Part shown: positions 17,608-26,819 of the stretch, piece after piece
How positions within the stretch are numbered: position 1 is the stretch's first letter
Layout of the letters: each line of letters begins with the position of its first letter
Source: an uncultured Acetatifactor sp.
GTDB taxonomy: Bacteria; Bacillota; Clostridia; Lachnospirales; Lachnospiraceae
Assembly: GCA_910580225.1 (NCBI GenBank)
Contig: CAJTXE010000021.1
Location: forward strand, 1-64,000
Length of the DNA: 64,000 bases
Reading direction: 5' to 3'
Position numbers and translations under genes: made by a program
The notes under the pieces: model-generated
What the model was told of the DNA's origin: nothing
What the model saw: the letters and a program-made list of their open reading frames with translations, nothing else
Databases searched by the model: none

Positions 17608-18453
17608 TTACTGCACATGCGTATGTGTAAATAAATGCTGCTGGCAGTATTCATAGTTCCCGTTGCACTTGGAACAGAAGCGGAATTCCAGACTGGGATC
17701 GTCATCCTCCGTCTGTCCGCAGATGGCACATTTATGCCTGGTCACTCTGGAATTGCGCCGTATATCCTGCCGAAACTCTGCTCTGCGCTTCATCTGTTTC
17801 GGCGACATATGGACATGGTTCCTGGAAGTTAGGAAAAAGACCACAAAATTCAGCAGAGAGGACCCTATGGCAATCCGCAGCGCCAGGCTTCCCACAAACA
17901 GGAAATCATACACCAACACCAACCCATATAGAATTCCCATCCATTTCACTTTCACCGGAATGAGAAACATCAGCAGCACCTGCACCTCCGGAAAAGTGGC
18001 GGCAAAAGCCAGGAAAATGGACATGTTAATATAGTAAGTACTGAAATACGGAGACACCTGTATGGATGCAAACCCAAGATTCTGAGCAGGTCCCCCGGCA
18101 AAATACTGAATCGTCAGCCACACAAAGCTGCCGATCATGGTAAAAAACATACCAGACAGAAGATACACATTATATCGGTAAGTTCCCCAGGTACGTTCCA
18201 GACTGGTTCCTATATTATAGTAAAATAAAAGCATGATAATTGTAAATGGATCTAACATAGACGGCGGCACAATAATCCAGGTAAACAACCTCCATATCTG
18301 CCCATGCAGAACCGCATACGGATCCAGTGTCAGATATAACAGGAAATTCCTGTTTATCAGCTGGATGATATAACCTACCACATAACACAGAATCAGAATT
18401 AACGACAAATTACTGATAGCATATTTACCGAATCTTTTCTCGAACTTACTCAT
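17608..18453 (-). CDS. Rhomboid/derlin-like membrane protein with C-terminal zinc ribbon
   Basis: A 281-residue integral membrane protein with about six hydrophobic helices. The segment LDPYAVLHGQIWRLFTWIIV followed by LLFYYNIGTSLERTWGTYRY matches the derlin/rhomboid WR and LE...G pattern. I see neither the GxSG serine motif nor the catalytic histidine of active rhomboids, so it is probably a pseudoprotease. The cytosolic tail has CAICG, FCSKC and YCQQH followed by HTH, a likely zinc ribbon. The ATG at 18453 has AAGGAG ten bases upstream. Role unknown, possibly membrane-protein quality control by analogy. Confidence 0.75.
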   Translation of the reverse strand: MSKFEKRFGKYAISNLSLILILCYVVGYIIQLINRNFLLYLTLDPYAVLHGQIWRLFTWIIVPPSMLDPFTIIMLLFYYNIGTSLERTWGTYRYNVYLLSGMFFTMIGSFVWLTIQYFAGGPAQNLGFASIQVSPYFSTYYINMSIFLAFAATFPEVQVLLMFLIPVKVKWMGILYGLVLVYDFLFVGSLALRIAIGSSLLNFVVFFLTSRNHVHMSPKQMKRRAEFRQDIRRNSRVTRHKCAICGQTEDDDPSLEFRFCSKCNGNYEYCQQHLFTHTHVQ

Positions 18454-18676
18454 CACACCCACTCCTTTTTTAGGAAACCTTGTTGTCCCCTTCAGTCCTG
18501 CCCCGGCAGTATACTTCCCGCGCCATGAATAGCCTCCCGGATTTCCGAATAAATTACAACAGGAAATCTGCTGCAGCACTAGTATTTTATCATTCCTCAT
18601 GACATAAGTAAACCAGGCTTTTCCTTTTTTAATATAAATATCTTAATTTTAATAAATTTTTCACAGCTTTTGGTAT

Positions 18677-18705
18677 TTGCATTTTACCGTCCGTTGTACT
18701 ATAAT
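18677..18705 (+). promoter_or_regulatory. Probable sigma-A promoter of the activase/dehydratase gene
   Basis: TATAAT at 18700-18705 with a weak -35 TTGCAT (18677-18682) 17 bases upstream. Transcription would start near 18712, about 60 bases before the ATG at 18772. Confidence 0.55.
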
Positions 18706-18771
18706 GTCTTAGAATGTCACGAAAAGTCGACAGACACGGAAATCATTTCATTTTCAGGAAGGATGATTTGC

Positions 18772-21700
18772 ATGGAATCAACAAATAAAAATATTACCCC
18801 TGACAACGCCGATGTTTTCCTCGGCATTGATATAGGCTCCACCACAGTCAAGATTGCCATTCTGGATCAGGCACACCATATCCTGTTCTCCGATTACGAA
18901 CGTCACTATGCCAATATCCGGGAAACGCTATCCGGGCTCCTGGAACGGGCCCATGGTCAGCTTGGCAATTTAATTCTTCACCCCATGATCACAGGTTCAG
19001 GTGGTCTGACCCTGGCCAACTGCCTGGAGGTCCCTTTCATCCAGGAAGTTATCTCTGTGGCTTCCGCCCTGCAGGAACTGGCTCCAAAAACCGATGTGGC
19101 CATCGAACTGGGCGGTGAAGACGCGAAAATCATATATTTCGAAGGCGGAAATGTGGAACAGCGCATGAATGGCATCTGTGCCGGAGGAACCGGTTCCTTT
19201 ATCGACCAGATGGCAGCACTGATCCAGACAGATGCATCCGGCTTAAACGATTATGCGAAGAATTATCAATCTCTCTATACAATTGCCGCCCGATGCGGCG
19301 TCTTCGCCAAGACGGACATCCAGCCTCTGATCAATGAAGGCGCCACCAAAGAGGATCTGGCGGCTTCCATTTTTCAGGCAGTGGTAAATCAGACCATCTC
19401 AGGGCTGGCCTGCGGCAAACCTATCCGGGGCTATGTGGCATTTCTGGGAGGTCCGCTGCATTTTCTGTCTGAACTGAAAACCGCTTTTATCCGGACTCTC
19501 AAACTCGATGCCAAGCATGTAGTAAATACAGACAATTCTCATCTTTTTGCGGCAATCGGCTCTGCCCTGAACGCAAAAGAGGATACCGCATGCACAATGG
19601 AAGAAATGCTCCGCAGACTTTCCTCCGAAATCAAAATGGAATTCGAAGTAGAACGTATGGAGCCGCTTTTTGACTCAAGGACTGCCTATGATGCCTTCAG
19701 AGAACGCCACAGCCGCAGCCGGGTTAAGACAGGAAATCTCAACTCCTACCACGGAAATGCCTACCTGGGTATCGATGCGGGTTCCACCACTACCAAGATC
19801 GCTCTGGTGGGTGAAGACGGCTGTCTGCTCTATTCCTTTTACGCAGGCAATGACGGCAGCCCCTTAAAAACCGCAATCCGTTCTCTGAAAGAAATCCATG
19901 AACAACTGCCGGAAGATGTGCATATTGTCCGCTCCTGTTCCACCGGTTACGGAGAGGCGCTGATGAAAGCCGCCTTCCTTCTGGATGACGGAGAAGTTGA
20001 AACAGTGGCACATTATTACGCTGCTGCATTCTTTAATCCGGAAGTAGACTGCATTCTGGACATCGGCGGCCAGGATATGAAATGCATCAAGATCAAAGAT
20101 CAGACCGTGGACAGTGTATTGCTGAATGAAGCATGTTCCTCAGGGTGCGGCTCCTTCATTGAGACCTTTGCCAAATCTCTGAATTACAGCGTGGAAGATT
20201 TTGCGGATGCTGCCATTTTTGCCGCCCATCCCATCGACCTGGGCACCCGCTGCACCGTTTTCATGAATTCCCGGGTAAAGCAGGCACAAAAGGAAGGCGC
20301 CAGTGTAGCAGACATCTCTGCCGGACTGGCTTACTCGGTCATCAAGAATGCACTATTTAAAGTTATTAAGGTATCTGATGCCTCTGAACTGGGCAGACAG
20401 ATTGTCGTCCAGGGCGGCACTTTTTACAACGACGCTGTCCTTCGAAGTTTTGAGAAAATAGCCGGCTGCCAGGCGATTCGACCGGATATCGCCGGTATCA
20501 TGGGAGCCTTCGGCGCCGCCCTTATCGCCAGAGAGCGTTATGTACAGGGCGATATAACCTCCATGCTCTCCTATGAGAAGCTCTGTGCCCTGCAATATGA
20601 AACCAATATGGCCAAATGCAGAGGATGCACCAACAGCTGTCGTCTGACCATCAATAAATTCTCGGGAGGACGTCAGTTTATCTCAGGCAACCGTTGTGAA
20701 AGAGGAATCGGCGGGCAGAAAAATGCCCATAATGTGCCCAATCTGTTTGAGTACAAGCTGAAACGCCTTTTTTCCTACCCTCCTCTGGAACCGGACAATG
20801 CCCCCAGGGGCGTGGTAGGCATCCCCAGAGTACTGAATATGTATGAGGATTATCCCTTCTGGCATACCTTCTTTACCAGACTGGGATATCGGGTCCTGCT
20901 CTCTCCCAGCTCCAACCGCAAGATCTACGAACTGGGCATAGAGTCTATTCCCAGCGAATCCGAGTGCTATCCCGCCAAACTTGCCCACGGTCATGTAGTA
21001 TGGCTGATCCGTAAGAATGTGGACTTTGTATTCTATCCTGCCCTGTTCTACGAACGGGACGAGGTAGAGGGCGCCAACAATCACTATAACTGCCCCATCG
21101 TTACTTCCTATTCCGAAAATATCAAGAACAACGTGGAAGAAATCAGCTGCGGACAGGCAAAACTACGGAATCCTTTTCTGTCTTTCCGGGATCTGGACAC
21201 TGTGACAGATGCCCTGCTGAAAGAATTTAAAGAACTCCCTGCCGGGGAGGTGCGGGCAGCAGCGGCAGCGGGCTGGACAGAACTTGGCAATGCCCGAAAT
21301 GATGTACGAAAGAAGGGAGAGGAAGTCCTGCAGTATCTGAAGGAAACCGGAAAGAGGGGAATTGTGCTGGCAGGACGTCCCTATCACATCGATCCGGAGA
21401 TCAATCATGGTATTCCGGAGCTGATCACTTCCTTCGATATTGCGGTCCTTACCGAGGACTCCATCTCCCATCTGGGATGCCCGGAGCGCCCTCTGGTTGT
21501 ATCGGATCAGTGGATGTATCATTCCAGACTCTATGCTGCCGCAAGCTATGTGCGTCTGCAGGAAAACCTGGATCTGATCCAGCTGAATTCCTTTGGCTGC
21601 GGCCTGGACGCGGTCACCACCGACCAGGTCAATGATATTTTGTCCGGTTCGGGGAAAATATATACCTGCTTAAAGATTGATGAGGTAAATAATCTGGGCG

Positions 21701-23058
21701 CCGCCAGAATCCGGGTGCGTTCCCTGCTGTCCGCCATCCGGGTCCGGGAAAAGGTACACAAACAGGCTGTACCCTGCTCCACCGCCATTGAAAAGGTTCC
21801 TTTTACAGAAGAAATGCGGAAGGATTACACCATCATCTGTCCTCAGATGTCGCCTATCCATTTCGAAATCCTGCAGCCGGCATTCAATGCCTGCGGTTAT
21901 CATTTTGTGGTACTGAACAATGACAATCGTCACTCAGTTGATGTAGGCTTAAAGTATGTCAACAATGATGCCTGTTACCCATCCCTGTTGGTGGTAGGTC
22001 AGCTTATGGAAGCTCTGCTGTCCGGAAAATATAATCTGGACAAAACCGCCATCATCATGACACAGACCGGAGGCGGATGCCGGGCCACCAACTATGTGGG
22101 CTTTATCCGGCGCGCTCTGAAAAAAGCCGGTATGGAACAGATTCCCGTTATCTCCCTGAATCTGGGAGGAATCGAAAGCAATCCGGGTTTCCATATCAAT
22201 GCAAATCTGCTGATCCGAGTGGCAATGGCGGCGGAATTCGGTGATATCTTCATGCGCTGTGTTTACCGGATGCGCCCCTATGAAAAGGAACCCGGCAGCG
22301 TGAATGCCATGCATCACAAATGGCTGGCAAAAGTTCAGTCATTCGTGGCAGGAAAGCGGGTCAGCCTGTTCCGTTTCCGCAAACTGTGCACAGAGATTAT
22401 CCGGGATTTCGACCGGATTCCTCTTCGAGATATTCAAAAGCCCAGAGTAGGGGTAGTTGGAGAAATCCTGGTGAAATTCTCTCCCGCCGGCAACAACCAT
22501 CTGGTGGAACTGCTGGAATCGGAAGGTGCGGAAGTCGTCGTACCCGATCTGATCGATTTTATGCTGTATTGCTTTTATAACCAGATTTACAAGGCAGATC
22601 ATCTGGGAATGAGCCGGAAAACTGCACAAATTTCCTCTCTGGGAATCTGGACAATCGAGCACGTCCTGCGGGGATGTGCGGTAAAGGAATTCAAAAAATC
22701 CGTACACTTTACACCCCCCACTCCCATACGGGAAATTGTCTCCTATGCGGAGCCGATTGTATCCATTGGCAACCAAACCGGTGAAGGATGGTTCCTTACA
22801 GGAGAAATGGTAGAATTGATCCATGAGGAAGTGCCCAATATCGTATGTACACAGCCCTTTGGCTGTCTGCCCAACCATGTGGTGGGTAAAGGCGTGATCA
22901 AGGCTCTGCGGAAGGCTTATCCACAGTCTAATATCGTGGCCATCGACTATGACCCGGGAGCCAGCGAAGTCAACCAGCTCAACAGGATCAAGCTGATGCT
23001 GTCCACAGCGCAGAAAAATCTCACGAAAAAGTCTTCGTCACAGAGTGAAGAGGCCTGA
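18772..23058 (+). CDS. Fused acyl-CoA dehydratase activase / DUF2229 / dehydratase-like protein
   Basis: A 1,428-residue cytosolic Fe-S protein. Two BadF/BadG-type ASKHA ATPase domains occur in tandem: FLGIDIGSTTVKIAIL near residue 17 with CAGGTGSFIDQM, and YLGIDAGSTTTKIALVG near 330 with CSSGCGSFIETF. A CRGCTNSC cysteine cluster lies near 615. DUF2229 follows (VVGIPRVLNMYEDYPFWHTF near 680, SESECYPAKLAHGH). The end is a 2-hydroxyglutaryl-CoA dehydratase D-like region with QTGGGCRATNYVGF. In characterised relatives the ATPase drives electrons to low potential for dehydratases or double-cubane-cluster reductases. This fused form is common in Clostridia but its substrate is not known. The ATG at 18772 follows AGGAAGG. 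Confidence 0.85.
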   Translation: MESTNKNITPDNADVFLGIDIGSTTVKIAILDQAHHILFSDYERHYANIRETLSGLLERAHGQLGNLILHPMITGSGGLTLANCLEVPFIQEVISVASALQELAPKTDVAIELGGEDAKIIYFEGGNVEQRMNGICAGGTGSFIDQMAALIQTDASGLNDYAKNYQSLYTIAARCGVFAKTDIQPLINEGATKEDLAASIFQAVVNQTISGLACGKPIRGYVAFLGGPLHFLSELKTAFIRTLKLDAKHVVNTDNSHLFAAIGSALNAKEDTACTMEEMLRRLSSEIKMEFEVERMEPLFDSRTAYDAFRERHSRSRVKTGNLNSYHGNAYLGIDAGSTTTKIALVGEDGCLLYSFYAGNDGSPLKTAIRSLKEIHEQLPEDVHIVRSCSTGYGEALMKAAFLLDDGEVETVAHYYAAAFFNPEVDCILDIGGQDMKCIKIKDQTVDSVLLNEACSSGCGSFIETFAKSLNYSVEDFADAAIFAAHPIDLGTRCTVFMNSRVKQAQKEGASVADISAGLAYSVIKNALFKVIKVSDASELGRQIVVQGGTFYNDAVLRSFEKIAGCQAIRPDIAGIMGAFGAALIARERYVQGDITSMLSYEKLCALQYETNMAKCRGCTNSCRLTINKFSGGRQFISGNRCERGIGGQKNAHNVPNLFEYKLKRLFSYPPLEPDNAPRGVVGIPRVLNMYEDYPFWHTFFTRLGYRVLLSPSSNRKIYELGIESIPSESECYPAKLAHGHVVWLIRKNVDFVFYPALFYERDEVEGANNHYNCPIVTSYSENIKNNVEEISCGQAKLRNPFLSFRDLDTVTDALLKEFKELPAGEVRAAAAAGWTELGNARNDVRKKGEEVLQYLKETGKRGIVLAGRPYHIDPEINHGIPELITSFDIAVLTEDSISHLGCPERPLVVSDQWMYHSRLYAAASYVRLQENLDLIQLNSFGCGLDAVTTDQVNDILSGSGKIYTCLKIDEVNNLGAARIRVRSLLSAIRVREKVHKQAVPCSTAIEKVPFTEEMRKDYTIICPQMSPIHFEILQPAFNACGYHFVVLNNDNRHSVDVGLKYVNNDACYPSLLVVGQLMEALLSGKYNLDKTAIIMTQTGGGCRATNYVGFIRRALKKAGMEQIPVISLNLGGIESNPGFHINANLLIRVAMAAEFGDIFMRCVYRMRPYEKEPGSVNAMHHKWLAKVQSFVAGKRVSLFRFRKLCTEIIRDFDRIPLRDIQKPRVGVVGEILVKFSPAGNNHLVELLESEGAEVVVPDLIDFMLYCFYNQIYKADHLGMSRKTAQISSLGIWTIEHVLRGCAVKEFKKSVHFTPPTPIREIVSYAEPIVSIGNQTGEGWFLTGEMVELIHEEVPNIVCTQPFGCLPNHVVGKGVIKALRKAYPQSNIVAIDYDPGASEVNQLNRIKLMLSTAQKNLTKKSSSQSEEA

Positions 23059-23101
23059 TTTTCCGTGCTCACGCCCCTGTTTAACCGCAAAAAAGAGAAA
23101 T

Positions 23102-23150
23102 CTGCCCCAGAAAGAGGGAGCATCCCTCTTTCTGGGGCAGTCTTTGTTTT
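23102..23150. terminator. Strong bidirectional terminator
   Basis: Perfect 18-bp stem (23102-23119 and 23123-23140) with a 3-base loop, followed by TCTTTGTTTT. The left side is preceded by an A-rich run, so it also serves the minus-strand LysM gene. It sits between convergent genes. Confidence 0.9.
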
Positions 23151-23212
23151 CGTGCTCCTCATGACATATTCCTTTGACACGAATGCTGCGAAAGATAACC
23201 GGAAGCTTCTGC

Positions 23213-23998
23213 CTAACGATTGGGAATATTGACCATCTGTCCCACCTGAATCAGATCCGTATTGTGAATCTGCGGATTCGCCGCTTTTAAAGCTTCCAGA
23301 CTAAGACCATGTTTCACCGCAATATGGGACAGGGTGTCTCCTGCTGCTACCCGGTAACCCCTCACCATCATTACCACATAGACATCTCCCCGTTTTAAAC
23401 CAAATATGGCATGTCCGTCTTTCGTGATTCTGAAGCTTTCTTCCAGCCGAAGGCACTCTCCGCTCTCGTCATAGGAATACAGTACTGCGAGATTTCCGAA
23501 ATTCTCTTCCCCCAGTGCCATATGCACATTAACGACACAGGGATAGGTTTTCTTCTCCATGGAAAAGTGTTTGACCACCGGATAACTCGAAATCTGTCCC
23601 AGCGCTTCCTCAGAAACCATGGGTTCGTAACTCACATCGATCTGTACAGGCTCATCCGTCTTCCTCACATCCCTGCCGCTTATGCTGAATGTCACACCAT
23701 TGGTGGTATGCAGTGCCAATGTAGCATTTTTCCCGGCCAGTTTCTTTAGGATGTCCTCCGGTACCGTAAAATGGTTTCCCGCAGAAAAGTTTACATTCTC
23801 TCCTCTTCCGTTTCCAATGGCTGTCTCCAGCCTGTCAAGCATCACATCCCACTCCTCCGTCGCCTCTTCAAAGGTTCCCCGGTTCAGGATAATCCTGCTG
23901 CCTGAAGCCTCCACCGAACTGCCCGGGGCAAGCATCAGGCCCGACAAAAAAAGGAAAGCTGTAAACAGTGTCATTCTCATGTTTGTCCTTCTTTTCAT
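23213..23998 (-). CDS. Secreted LysM-domain protein
   Basis: A 261-residue exported protein. From the ATG at 23998 (GGAGGAAAAGG upstream) a signal peptide LFTAFLFLSGLMLAPGSSVEA is visible. The middle ~160 residues form a beta-rich domain I do not recognise (SAGNHFTVPEDILKKLAGKN, then VVKHFSMEKKTYPCVVNVHM). The last ~45 residues are one LysM repeat (YRVAAGDTLSHIAVKHGLS through QVGQMVNIPNR), which binds peptidoglycan. It is probably wall-associated. Confidence 0.85.
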   Translation of the reverse strand: MKRRTNMRMTLFTAFLFLSGLMLAPGSSVEASGSRIILNRGTFEEATEEWDVMLDRLETAIGNGRGENVNFSAGNHFTVPEDILKKLAGKNATLALHTTNGVTFSISGRDVRKTDEPVQIDVSYEPMVSEEALGQISSYPVVKHFSMEKKTYPCVVNVHMALGEENFGNLAVLYSYDESGECLRLEESFRITKDGHAIFGLKRGDVYVVMMVRGYRVAAGDTLSHIAVKHGLSLEALKAANPQIHNTDLIQVGQMVNIPNR

Positions 23999-24049
23999 TT
24001 TCCTTTTCCTCCGTTTCTCTGTGCATGAAATCTCTTTTGTCTCACCATC

Positions 24050-24055
24050 ATTATA
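24050..24055 (-). promoter_or_regulatory. Possible -10 box of the LysM gene
   Basis: TATAAT on the minus strand (24055-24050), about 50 bases before the LysM start. The -35 region is weak (GAGATA at 17-base spacing), so this is only a candidate. Confidence 0.4.
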
Positions 24056-24117
24056 TCCAATCGTGAAAAAAATATCTCCGGCACTGACGGAAAAAAGAAT
24101 TCTGTTCTGTGGGATTC

Positions 24118-24792
24118 TCACAGAAAATCCACTGACATAACCTTGTCCGATTTTGTGAGAATATCATAAATTTCCGTACGCCCTGCAGCCTTCTTCAAAT
24201 AAAGCACCAGATGGACGGAGGATCCGGAACCTTTCGTCTCACCCATTTCGATAGAATCGATCACCACACCGACTTCCCTCAGCTGCTGAAGAATCCTATG
24301 TAAATCCCTGCTGTCCTCCAGCTCAATGAATACATTACAGTAACGGGAATGCCTGGTTGCAAAATGCTCCACAAAGGGAAGCACATGGAGAGAAACCAGC
24401 ATCATCGCCGTAGTGATCACACCGCCCTCTACGAAACCGATTCCCACCGCCAGCCCTACACAGGCGCTGGCCCAAAGGGTAGCCGCCGTGGTCAGCCCTC
24501 TCACCCGATGCCTGGATACAATGATTGTCCCCACACCGATAAATCCCACACCGCTTATGACCTGCGCCGCCATCCGGTTCATATTGGCCAATCCCGGAAA
24601 ATTCATTTGAATATATTGTTCCGTCAACATTACCAGAGTGGCTCCCAGACAGACTACCGTAATCGTCTTCGTGCCTGCACCACGATGCTTCATCCCCCTG
24701 TCCAAACCGATTATTCCGCCCAAAACAGTGGATACAATGACCCGAATCAGTATATTCTGCAGATTCCACTCTGCGAAATTCCCAACAAGCAT
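24118..24792 (-). CDS. MgtC/SapB family membrane protein
   Basis: A 224-residue inner-membrane protein. From the ATG at 24792 (AAGGAGG nine bases upstream) it has four or five hydrophobic helices with the family signature LGGIIGLDRGMKHRGAGTKT, then GVGFIGVGTIIV and RGLTTAATLWASACVGLAVG. The C-terminal ~75 residues are a soluble ACT-like regulatory domain. Related proteins influence Mg2+ homeostasis and membrane potential. The exact role here is not shown by context. Confidence 0.88.
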   Translation of the reverse strand: MLVGNFAEWNLQNILIRVIVSTVLGGIIGLDRGMKHRGAGTKTITVVCLGATLVMLTEQYIQMNFPGLANMNRMAAQVISGVGFIGVGTIIVSRHRVRGLTTAATLWASACVGLAVGIGFVEGGVITTAMMLVSLHVLPFVEHFATRHSRYCNVFIELEDSRDLHRILQQLREVGVVIDSIEMGETKGSGSSVHLVLYLKKAAGRTEIYDILTKSDKVMSVDFL

Positions 24793-24847
24793 AGCCAATT
24801 CCTCCTTATCCTTTTCTCGAGTCCTTTTTTCAGCTTCAACTATATTC

Positions 24848-24876
24848 AGTATACTCATTTCGCCGGAAAATGACAA
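24848..24876 (-). promoter_or_regulatory. Sigma-A promoter of the MgtC-family gene
   Basis: On the minus strand TTGTCA (24876-24871), 17 bases, TATACT (24853-24848). Transcription would start near 24841, about 50 bases before the ATG. It is divergent from the dinB promoter about 50 bases away. Confidence 0.75.
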
Positions 24877-24923
24877 TATTTTTGCAAGCAGAAATCTCTG
24901 CCCGATATGGAAATAACTCCCTG

Positions 24924-24952
24924 TTGAAACCGGAACGTGTGTTTGCTACAAT
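24924..24952 (+). promoter_or_regulatory. dinB promoter with LexA-like box in its spacer
   Basis: TTGAAA (24924-24929), 17-base spacer, TACAAT (24947-24952) with TG at the extended -10 position. Inside the spacer, GAACGTGTGTTT (24933-24944) matches the Gram-positive SOS box GAAC-N4-GTTC at seven of eight fixed positions. LexA bound there would block RNA polymerase. The leader is about 20 nt. Confidence 0.7.
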
Positions 24953-24978
24953 AGAACTGTCAGGAGGTGAACATAAGT

Positions 24979-26241
24979 TTGAACCACATCATTTTTCACA
25001 TTGACGTAAATTCGGCTTTTCTGTCCTGGGAGGCAGTCTACCGATTGACCCATAAAGGCGGCTCCCTGGACCTTCGGCAGATCCCTTCCGCTGTGGGCGG
25101 AGACGCGGCACTGCGCCACGGCATCATACTGGCCAAGTCCATTCCCGCGAAAAAATATGGCATTCTTACAGGAGAATCCATTCCGGAAGCCCGGAAGAAA
25201 TGCCCCGGCCTGCTGCTGGTACCTCCCAATTACAGCCTGTACGAACAATGCTCTGCCGCATTCCTGGATATCCTCCGGAACTACTCGGACACTCTGGAGC
25301 AATACAGCATCGACGAAGCCTTTGTGGACATGAGCACCAGCTGTCACTTGTTCGGTACACCGGAACAGGCCGCAGCGGACATCAAAAACCGGATTCGGGA
25401 GGAACTGGGATTTACAGTAAATATCGGAATCTCCCACAACAAACTGCTGGCAAAAATGGCCTCGGATTTCAAAAAGCCTGACCGAATTCACACCCTGTAC
25501 CAGGAAGAAATCCCAAAGAAAATGTGGCCCCTTCCGGTGTCTGACCTGTTCTTCGTGGGACAGGCCACAACCCGGAAACTGTTTTCCATGGGCATCCGCA
25601 CCATTGGAGAACTGGCTACAGCCGACCCTGCCTGGATAAAAGGCACTCTGAAAAAACAGGGTGAACTCATCCAGACCTTTGCCAATGGTGTGGACTGCTC
25701 ACCGGTGCTGACTACCCCTGCCCCCTGCAAAGGCTATGGAAACAGCACGACCACGCCCTTCGATGTGACAGACACAGAAACAGCTGACCGGGTACTGCTG
25801 GCCCTTTCAGAAACCCTGGGAATGCGCCTTCGCCGAGACAATGTGAAAATAAAAACAATCTCAGTAAGTATCCGGTATTTCGACCTGTCCTGTCTCTCTC
25901 ATCAAAAGACCCTGGAACAGCCCACTGATCTTACCGCTGAAATCTGTGCCGCGGCACGGAAACTGTTTCGGGAGCTCTGGAATGGCAGGCCTGTCCGCCA
26001 TCTGGGAATCCACACGGGCAAAGTGGAAAAGGCAGCTTTCGGCCGTCAGCTTGGACTTTTTGATCAGACAGATTACGCCAAACTGGCAACTGTAGACAGA
26101 ACAGCAGACGCCCTGCGCAGACGGTTTGGAACAGACACTGTCATGCGGGCTGCCTTCCTGGGTCAGTCCATTGACCATATGAGCGGCGGCATCTCCAGAG
26201 ACCGATGGGCGCCGGATTATGATAAAACAGCGATTCCATGA
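24979..26241 (+). CDS. dinB: Y-family DNA polymerase (DNA polymerase IV)
   Basis: Error-prone translesion polymerase of the DinB branch, 420 residues. Catalytic motifs are FHIDVNSAFLSWE with the first aspartate and YSIDEAFVDMS with the SIDE motif. Next come the helix-hairpin-helix region (FFVGQATTRKLFSMGIRTIG) and a little-finger domain. The last residues lack an obvious beta-clamp peptide, though LGLFDQ near residue 360 could serve. The start is most likely TTG at 24979: a full AGGAGGTGA ribosome site ends eight bases before it, whereas an upstream in-frame GTG at 24967 lies inside that site. SOS control is inferred from the promoter. Confidence 0.93.
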   Translation: MNHIIFHIDVNSAFLSWEAVYRLTHKGGSLDLRQIPSAVGGDAALRHGIILAKSIPAKKYGILTGESIPEARKKCPGLLLVPPNYSLYEQCSAAFLDILRNYSDTLEQYSIDEAFVDMSTSCHLFGTPEQAAADIKNRIREELGFTVNIGISHNKLLAKMASDFKKPDRIHTLYQEEIPKKMWPLPVSDLFFVGQATTRKLFSMGIRTIGELATADPAWIKGTLKKQGELIQTFANGVDCSPVLTTPAPCKGYGNSTTTPFDVTDTETADRVLLALSETLGMRLRRDNVKIKTISVSIRYFDLSCLSHQKTLEQPTDLTAEICAAARKLFRELWNGRPVRHLGIHTGKVEKAAFGRQLGLFDQTDYAKLATVDRTADALRRRFGTDTVMRAAFLGQSIDHMSGGISRDRWAPDYDKTAIP

Positions 26242-26274
26242 CAGCAGATCCCTCACCTGTACAGACAGGGCAGA

Positions 26275-26303
26275 GTGAAAAACCGTATTTTATAAAATAT
26301 AAT
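26275..26303 (+). promoter_or_regulatory. Candidate promoter of the small gene after dinB
   Basis: GTGAAA (26275-26280), 17 bases, TATAAT (26298-26303). It lies in the dinB to 26392 gap, an AT-rich stretch that contains the palindrome TATTTTATAAAATA. Confidence 0.5.
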
Positions 26304-26391
26304 TTCGAAAATTGTTTTTCCATAAAGCAGATTTCAGAAAACACATGAAATGAGACCCCAAAAATACGAAAACCAGCAGAAAGGAAACAAG

Positions 26392-26706
26392 ATGACATTT
26401 ATCCCAGACCCCCGTCATAACCAACAAAACAGCGGTTCCATCCGCGGCATTCAGAAAGAAATCGCCTGCCAGTGCTGGTGTACCAGCAAGGGACGTGTGA
26501 TTCCCCTGATGATAAAACTCCAGGACGAGGACGGAGAATTCCGCATCATCCGGGACATCTCCATACACTCACAGCAGCAAAAGCGCTATGCAGGAATTCC
26601 GTCTATTGAATACGACTGCACCATTATGACAGGCAGCGGCCCTGTCCGGACAAAACTGATTTTCTACCAGACCGAAGGACGATGGGTAATAAATTACTTT
26701 CTATAA
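26392..26706 (+). CDS. Small protein of unknown function downstream of dinB
   Basis: A 104-residue soluble protein from the ATG at 26392, with AAAGGAAAC upstream. It begins MTFIPDPRHNQQNSGSIRGI. Two cysteines occur in the segment CQCWC, followed by beta-rich sequence ending TKLIFYQTEGRWVINYF. No family recognised with confidence. An in-frame ATG at 26350 adds only a non-conserved polar stretch. Confidence 0.65.
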   Translation: MTFIPDPRHNQQNSGSIRGIQKEIACQCWCTSKGRVIPLMIKLQDEDGEFRIIRDISIHSQQQKRYAGIPSIEYDCTIMTGSGPVRTKLIFYQTEGRWVINYFL

Positions 26707-26745
26707 TAGAAAAATACAATAAACATAGTCTCCGGAAGCCTTTCG

Positions 26746-26754
26746 TGCTATAAT
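26746..26754 (+). promoter_or_regulatory. Extended -10 promoter of the aminotransferase gene
   Basis: TGC followed by TATAAT (26749-26754). The -35 region is weak. Transcription would start near 26761, about 60 bases before the ATG at 26820. Confidence 0.6.
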
Positions 26755-26819
26755 AACACTGTTAGTCTTCTTAAAAAATGCCTGTTGGCAATCTTTAAAA
26801 CAGAAAGGATGTACTTAAG

